Assembly (NCBI GenBank): GCA_030535425.1
Contig: JAUNHQ010000015.1
Location: 1-46,202, forward strand
Source: Pseudomonadota bacterium
GTDB taxonomy: Bacteria; Pseudomonadota; Gammaproteobacteria; Burkholderiales; Burkholderiaceae_C
Length of the DNA stretch: 46,202 bases
Direction: 5' to 3'
Shown here: positions 42,904 through 46,202 of the stretch, piece by piece
Position numbering within the stretch: the first letter of the stretch is position 1
Layout of the letters: each line of letters opens with the position of its first letter
Notes under the pieces: generated by a model
What the model saw: the letters and a program-made list of their open reading frames with translations, nothing else
Databases searched by the model: none
Told to the model about the DNA's origin: nothing
Translations under genes and position numbers: made by a program

Positions 42904-44532
42904 TCACGGCTGGCTGCTGCGCAGTTGCTCGTCTTTGGGCCAGGCGATCACGTGCTCGGCCGCAAAGCGCTGGCTGGCGCCGGCGGCCAGGCTGTGCTGC
43001 CACAGCACGGTGCCGCGCTGCTCGTTCCAGCTCTGGGTCTGCGGCTCGGGCTGGTAGCTGGAGCTCACGCGCACGTCCTTGTGTTCAGATACGGGGGCTG
43101 CGTCCAGCACCTGCAAGCTGATGGGCTGGCGGTGGCGGTTTTCCACGGTGTACACGCGGCTGATGCGGCGCTCGTTGCGCCCGCCGATGAGGCCGCCCGC
43201 GCCGTCGGTGCGGCTGGGCTGCTCCACGCGCACGTTGACTTGCTCGTCACGGCCAAAGGACAGGCCGGTGCGCGCCAGCGTGGACGTGTCCAGCCGGCCA
43301 TTGCCCACGAAGGCGCCGTCGCGGTACAGGCCCAGGGGGCCGGCGGGCCACACGCCGGGGGGCGCGTCCAGCTCGGCCACCAGGTAGGCGCTGGCGTCTT
43401 GCGCGGGCACGGTGCGCGTGAGCAGGCGCGCGCTGGCGCGGTGCTCGCCCAGCGCCAGGGTCACGCGCTGGCCGTTGGAAGGCACGCTGATGCGCTGGGG
43501 CACGGCAAATTCGGTGGCAAAGCGCCCGTCCGTCACGCTGACTTCAAAGCTGGGCATGTCCTCGGCGGCGGCGTCGCCGTCGTCGGCGGCTTTGCGCAGG
43601 CGGCTGGCGGCCAGGGGGGCGGGCGCCGGCGGCGCAGCAGCAGCGGCCACGGCCCTTTCTGCCGCCACGGGGGGCGCAATGCCCACGCGCCAGGGGCGCG
43701 GCTGGGGCCCTTGTGTGGCCGCGCCGGGCTGGCCGGTGGAGAGGGTGAGCTGCACGTCACCCCAGTCTTCGCCGGTGTTTTGCGCCACCAGGGCCATGCG
43801 CTCCAGCCGCACCTGGCCGCTGGCCGCGTGCAGCGTGGCGCGGTAGCTGGGCTGCCAGCTGGGGCCGCGCACCTGGTAGCTCAGGCGCAGCTGCCCGCCT
43901 TGCGGCGCGGCCAGGTTGACCTGCACCACGCTGACTTGCGCGCGGGCGCCGCCAGCGCGGTCGCGCTCGGCCAGCAGGGGTTTGAGCTCGCGCTGCAAGG
44001 CTTCTTGCTGGCGCTTGAGCTGGTGCTGGCGCGTGAGCACGGTTTGCGCGTTCTGCCGCAGCGCGGTCACGGTGGCGCCAATCTGCGCCGCGCTGCTGCT
44101 GCCGCCGCGCGTGTCTTGCGGGGCGTTTTCAAAGCTTTTCAGATAGCCCGCCGCGTAGTCGATGCCTTCGCTTTCGGCGGCCAGCGCGGCCAGCTCGTCC
44201 TCCAGCTTCTGGATGCGCGCTTCCAGCGGGCTGCGGCAGGCCTGGCCCAGCAGCTCGCGCGGCTGCTGGCGCACGGCGATTTCGCCCACGCGCACGCTCG
44301 CGTCGGTCTGCACTTGCAAGCTGGCGGCGTCCAGCCCGGCGGGCAAGCAGACAAAGCGCGCCTGGCGCGCGCCTGCGGGCAGGCGCAGGGTGCGCTCCAC
44401 CGTGGCGCTGCCGGGGTACACCTTCACGGCGGTCACGCGCGAAGCATCGTCGCTGTCGGCCCGCGCTGCCAGCGGCACCAGGTTTGCCAGCACGGCCAGG
44501 CAGGCCAAAGCCAGTGGAGAAAACGGGCGCAT
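42904..44532 (-). CDS. DUF4139/DUF4140 domain protein (MuiA-like), exported
   Basis: A 542-residue exported protein. Signal peptide about 1-25 (LALACLAVLANLVPLAARA). A DUF4140-type N-terminal domain (VTAVKVYPGSATVERTLRLP) is followed by a coiled coil around 105-190 (EARIQKLEDELAALAAESEG), then the DUF4139 domain from about 210: LRLSYQVRGPSWQPSYRATL, NTGEDWGDVQLTLSTGQP and LQVLDAAPVSEHKDVRVS. Family members include a mucoidy-related protein; biochemical role is unknown. The position next to, and divergent from, the DUF2170-PspA operon may reflect a shared envelope-stress role, which is inference. Confidence 0.87.
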   Translation of the reverse strand: MRPFSPLALACLAVLANLVPLAARADSDDASRVTAVKVYPGSATVERTLRLPAGARQARFVCLPAGLDAASLQVQTDASVRVGEIAVRQQPRELLGQACRSPLEARIQKLEDELAALAAESEGIDYAAGYLKSFENAPQDTRGGSSSAAQIGATVTALRQNAQTVLTRQHQLKRQQEALQRELKPLLAERDRAGGARAQVSVVQVNLAAPQGGQLRLSYQVRGPSWQPSYRATLHAASGQVRLERMALVAQNTGEDWGDVQLTLSTGQPGAATQGPQPRPWRVGIAPPVAAERAVAAAAAPPAPAPLAASRLRKAADDGDAAAEDMPSFEVSVTDGRFATEFAVPQRISVPSNGQRVTLALGEHRASARLLTRTVPAQDASAYLVAELDAPPGVWPAGPLGLYRDGAFVGNGRLDTSTLARTGLSFGRDEQVNVRVEQPSRTDGAGGLIGGRNERRISRVYTVENRHRQPISLQVLDAAPVSEHKDVRVSSSYQPEPQTQSWNEQRGTVLWQHSLAAGASQRFAAEHVIAWPKDEQLRSSQP

Positions 44533-44599
44533 ACGCTATGCCTTTCACGTTGCCAGAAAAAACATGCGCGCATTGTGCCCAAGGGCGTTGGAAAAACGT

Positions 44600-44628
44600 T
44601 TGACATATCATGTCGATGGACATAATAT
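44600..44628 (+). promoter_or_regulatory. Strong sigma-70 promoter of the DUF2170-PspA operon
   Basis: TTGACA (44600-44605), exactly 17 bases, then TAATAT (44623-44628). Both boxes are at or next to consensus, unusual for this high-GC sequence, and it is the best promoter in the window. It overlaps an inverted repeat. It is 64 bases before the DUF2170 start. Confidence 0.75.
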
Positions 44629-44629
44629 G
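44604..44629. promoter_or_regulatory. Inverted repeat overlapping the promoter: operator candidate
   Basis: CATATCATGTC (44604-44614) and GACATAATATG (44619-44629) are an 11-base inverted repeat with one mismatch around GATG. It covers the -35 end, the spacer and the -10 box, so a bound dimer would block polymerase. The regulator is not known. Confidence 0.5.
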
Positions 44630-44691
44630 CCCGCACCGCAGCCCCACGCGGCCCCGCTTTCAGTCACACGCAAGAAGAGGAGCAAACGCCC

Positions 44692-45123
44692 ATGCCCGCC
44701 AGCCTGTTTCAGCAATTGCGCCAGTTGGACACGCTCACCTCCGCGCTCATGGGCGGGGTGGACGTGCAGTTGCAGCCCATTACCGGCGACGTGCCCGTGT
44801 TGCAAGTGAACATCGAAGGGCGCGAGGAGCTGCCCATCTTCATCACCTGCACCGACGCGCAGATCATCTGCCTGTGCTACCTGTGGACCGACGCGGACGT
44901 GCGCCCGGAGCGCCGCGCCGAGCTGATGGAGGCGCTGCTGGACTTGAACCCCTCGGTGCCGCTGTCCTCGTTTGGCCGCATTGGCGGGCGCTACGTGCTG
45001 TGCGGCGCGCTCACGCGCGGCACCCGGCCAGACGACGTGGCCCACGAAGTGGCGCATGAAGTGGCCGTACTCAGCGACAACGCGCTGGATGCGCTGGATG
45101 CGCTGGCCGAGTTCTTGCGCTGA
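44692..45123 (+). CDS. DUF2170 family protein (YjfI-like)
   Basis: A 143-residue cytoplasmic protein of the DUF2170 family, as in the E. coli yjfI gene that precedes the PspA-like yjfJ. GGVDVQLQPITGDVPVLQVN, ELPIFITCTDAQIICLCYLW, LMEALLDLNPSVPLSSFGRI and ALDALAEFL fit the family. Function is unknown. First gene of an operon whose second member is PspA-like. AGAAGAGGAG lies before the start. Confidence 0.85.
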   Translation: MPASLFQQLRQLDTLTSALMGGVDVQLQPITGDVPVLQVNIEGREELPIFITCTDAQIICLCYLWTDADVRPERRAELMEALLDLNPSVPLSSFGRIGGRYVLCGALTRGTRPDDVAHEVAHEVAVLSDNALDALDALAEFLR

Positions 45124-45193
45124 ACGCGCACCGCCCACCTACCTCTTTCAACCCCCGTTGCCCCATTTCCCCCCGCGAAAGGAGAAAGCCGCC

Positions 45194-45952
45194 ATGTCCG
45201 TCATCAAAAAACTCGTCACCCTGCTGCGCGGCAGCACGCGCGAGCTGGGCCAAAGCCTGGTGGACGCCAACGCCACCCGCATTTATGAGCAGGAAATCAT
45301 CGATGCCAAGGCCAGCGTGAACGAAGCCAAGAGCGAGCTCACCGGCGTGATGGCCAAGGAAAAGCAAAGCGCGCGCGAGATCGAGCGCCTGCAAGCCGAC
45401 ATCCGCCGCCACGAAGACATGGCCGTGCAGGCGCTGGACAAGGCCAACGAGCCGCTGGCGCTGGAAGTGGCCGAGCGCGTGGCCGCGCTGGAAGCCGAGC
45501 TGGCCGAGCAGACCCAGGCCCACGCCGCCTACGCCGTGCAGGTCAGCCGCCTGAAAGACCTGATCCGCGCTGCCGAAGAGCGCGTGCGCGAACACGAGCG
45601 CGAAATCGGCATCGCCAAGACCACCGAAAGCGTGTACCGCGCCACGCAGAAAATTTCTGACAGCATGGGCGCCAGCGGCTCCAAGCTGGTGAGCGCGCGC
45701 GAATCGCTGGAGCGCATCAAAAAGCGCCACGACGAGCTGGCCGACCGCATGGCCGCCGCCGAAGAGCTGGACGCCGAGTTTGGCCACCGCGCGCTGGAGC
45801 GCAAGCTGGCCGAAGCCGGCATTGGCGACAACCCCAAGGCCCGCGCGGCCGACGTGATGGCGCGCATCCGCGCCCGCCAGGCCGCGCCCGGCGCCGCCCC
45901 GGCCGCAGGTGCGGGTGCGGCCAGCACGCCACCGGCGGCGGGCAGCGCATGA
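45194..45952 (+). CDS. PspA/IM30 family protein (YjfJ-like)
   Basis: A 252-residue protein of the PspA/Vipp1 (ESCRT-III-like) family, peripheral on the inner membrane and involved in membrane stabilisation. MSVIKKLVTLLRGSTRELGQ begins the membrane-binding helix; a long coiled coil follows (about 25-225) with ASVNEAKSELTGVMAKEKQS and LKDLIRAAEERVREHEREIG. The last 30 residues are Ala/Pro/Gly-rich. ATG 45194 follows AGGAGA. No pspF or pspBC genes are present, so this is the yjfJ type rather than the classic psp operon. Confidence 0.92.
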   Translation: MSVIKKLVTLLRGSTRELGQSLVDANATRIYEQEIIDAKASVNEAKSELTGVMAKEKQSAREIERLQADIRRHEDMAVQALDKANEPLALEVAERVAALEAELAEQTQAHAAYAVQVSRLKDLIRAAEERVREHEREIGIAKTTESVYRATQKISDSMGASGSKLVSARESLERIKKRHDELADRMAAAEELDAEFGHRALERKLAEAGIGDNPKARAADVMARIRARQAAPGAAPAAGAGAASTPPAAGSA

Positions 45953-46202
45953 GCGCCACGCGCGCCAAGCCCCCGCGCTGGCAAGGCGCCGACCAGGCGC
46001 TGCGCGCCGTGCAGGTGGCGTTTGACGTGGAAGAGGCGGTGCTGGAGGCCATTCGCGTGGCGGCCTTTCACGCCAACGTCTCCACCTCCACGCAAATCCG
46101 CCACGTGCTGGGCCTGCCCGTGGCCGAGCGGCCCAAGCGCCCGCGCCTGACCGTGACGCTGAGCGCCGACGACTACGCCCTGCTGGCCGATCGCTACGGC
46201 CT
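45949..46202 (+). CDS. Unknown third gene of the PspA operon (5' part)
   Basis: A frame starting with ATG 45949, overlapping the PspA-like stop by four bases, open to the window edge (84 residues visible). It reads FDVEEAVLEAIRVAAFHANV then STSTQIRHVLGLPV, resembling a small helical DNA-binding or ribbon-helix-helix-type domain, then a second segment LTVTLSADDYALLADRYGL. I do not recognise the family; RHH-like is a guess. Coupling to PspA suggests a shared role. Confidence 0.55.
   Translation, partial: MSATRAKPPRWQGADQALRAVQVAFDVEEAVLEAIRVAAFHANVSTSTQIRHVLGLPVAERPKRPRLTVTLSADDYALLADRYG

Overview
The window is chromosomal DNA from a high-GC betaproteobacterium of order Burkholderiales, most likely family Comamonadaceae (Acidovorax/Comamonas/Alicycliphilus type). 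This is inferred from protein style, from gene orders such as lptA-lptB-rpoN, def-fmt facing lysM-dprA, and metF-tlyA-ahcY, from an SAH riboswitch before ahcY, and from a dispersed AT-rich element resembling ones I recall from that family. No database search was possible.

Layout. 1-2741: tail of an unknown gene, a PNPOx-like flavoprotein, a MaoC-like hydratase and an orphan amino-acid-type binding protein. 2798-5942 (minus): a three-gene module of a class-3-type lipase followed by two near-identical ankyrin-repeat lipoproteins, which looks like a secreted lipase with duplicated immunity proteins. 6074-10436 (minus): sulfate importer sbp-cysT-cysW-cysA, with a frameshift near the 3' end of cysA. 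10726-14476: dsbA, then lptA-lptB-rpoN with stop/start overlaps. 14502-17220: a GltI-like binding protein, rlpA and rlmJ. 17404-19289: rplM-rpsI, a bactofilin and erpA. 19475-22788 (minus): def, a lipoprotein, fmt, azlC, azlD. 22934-25565: a LysM protein and dprA, followed by a transposase remnant.

26048-35180 (minus) is one long translation operon running from a strong promoter before rplN to a terminator after an initiator tRNA: rplN-rplX-rplE-rpsN-rpsH-rplF-rplR-rpsE-rpmD-rplO-secY-rpmJ-rpsM-rpsK-rpsD-rpoA-rplQ-tRNA-fMet. infA is not between secY and rpmJ, and the S10 operon is not upstream.

35265-41498 (minus) is the methyl-cycle region: a PIN protein, an RlmL-like rRNA methyltransferase, metF, a TlyA-type methyltransferase with a long charged insertion, then a low-GC island with a standalone McrB-N/EVE-like gene, then ahcY behind an SAH riboswitch. 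41592-46202 holds pncC, pgpA, a DUF4139 protein and the start of a divergent DUF2170-PspA operon with an excellent promoter that overlaps an inverted repeat.

Most genes are conserved housekeeping. The less expected material is the lipase/ankyrin module and its palindromic upstream region, the dispersed element (about nine copies, one inside the rlmL-like reading frame), the EVE-like island, the tRNA at the end of the ribosomal operon, and a copy of the 5' end of the rlmL-like gene lying before rlpA.
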